Below are positions 14,955 to 15,138 of a stretch of DNA of 15,138 bases, piece by piece (the stretch's first letter is position 1; every line of letters begins with the position of its first letter). The notes under the pieces are model-generated. The model did no database searches. It worked only from the letters and a program-made list of their open reading frames with translations, and was not told the DNA's origin. The stretch spans positions 1 to 15,138 of the forward strand of contig JBDLJB010000049.1 in assembly GCA_039714555.1 (NCBI GenBank), given 5' to 3'. Source of the stretch: Namhaeicola sp039714555. Lineage in GTDB: Bacteria; Bacteroidota; Bacteroidia; Flavobacteriales; Flavobacteriaceae. The position numbers were made by a program, and so were the translations under genes.

Positions 14955-15138
14955 ATTTATATTTTATATTTTGTACCTAAGCACTATTTTTTGATTATAC
15001 TTCTTTACCAATATTAAACCACTAAAGAACATATACTTAGCTTAAATTATTATTATTTTTTACAATGCCGTAGGTACGGAATTTATTAAATTTAATTAGT
15101 TTTTTAATTCATTTTCCAGATCATTTTTCCCAACAGAA
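14955..15138. other. Intergenic sequence upstream of the symporter pair, with a REP-like palindrome
   Basis: AT-rich sequence with no credible coding frame and no exact TAnnTTTG box on the minus strand. It holds a GC-richer imperfect palindrome at 15064-15083: AATGCCGT, loop AGGT, ACGGAATT, one mismatch in the stem. The GTAGG core and small size recall REP-like elements that move with RAYT transposases; only one copy is visible here. Confidence 0.35.

Overview
The window looks like a chromosomal piece of a flavobacterium (Bacteroidota). It is strongly AT-rich, most start codons sit behind A-rich leaders with no clear Shine-Dalgarno sequence, several intergenic spaces carry the Bacteroidota -7 box TAnnTTTG, and it encodes the gliding-associated ABC transporter proteins GldF and GldG beside the phoH / SAM-hydrolase-like / monooxygenase-like genes. 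No rRNA, tRNA, CRISPR array or insertion sequence was seen.

Left region (1-2731): an accessory island that reads as the 3' end of a polymorphic-toxin-like locus. A protein entering from the left edge ends in an Asp/Cys/Gly-rich linker and a GH19 lysozyme/chitinase-like domain. It is followed 10 nt later by a small membrane-anchored protein and a terminator. Next comes a second, promoterless-looking module: a near-identical copy of the linker, this time joined to an M23 peptidase domain, followed by a small secreted protein and a second terminator. The linker copies lie exactly 1410 bp apart in the same reading frame. Recombination between them would delete the GH19 pair and fuse the M23 domain in frame to the upstream protein. 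This is the most interesting part of the window.

Middle region (2732-7879): a secreted GHL10/DUF187-type glycoside hydrolase-like protein with a C-terminal FnIII-like domain, then L-serine dehydratase (sdaA) 14 nt downstream. Facing these are purC (purine synthesis) and a PhoH-family ATPase on the minus strand.

Right-centre region (7880-11614): divergent from phoH runs a compact cluster of a DUF62 SAM-hydrolase-like protein lacking recognisable Arg/His of the catalytic triad, a small ABM-fold protein, gldF and gldG. GldF and GldG are the membrane and extracytoplasmic parts of the gliding-linked ABC transporter; the ATPase GldA is not in the window.

Right region (11615-15138): two consecutive DUF2911 genes, one exported with C-terminal TPR-like helices and one a probable lipoprotein. 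They converge through a bidirectional terminator on a minus-strand sodium:solute symporter gene. Just upstream of the symporter, and 3 nt from its start, lies a 38-codon gene for a one-span membrane peptide that is easily missed by annotation. The last 184 bases hold only a small REP-like palindrome.
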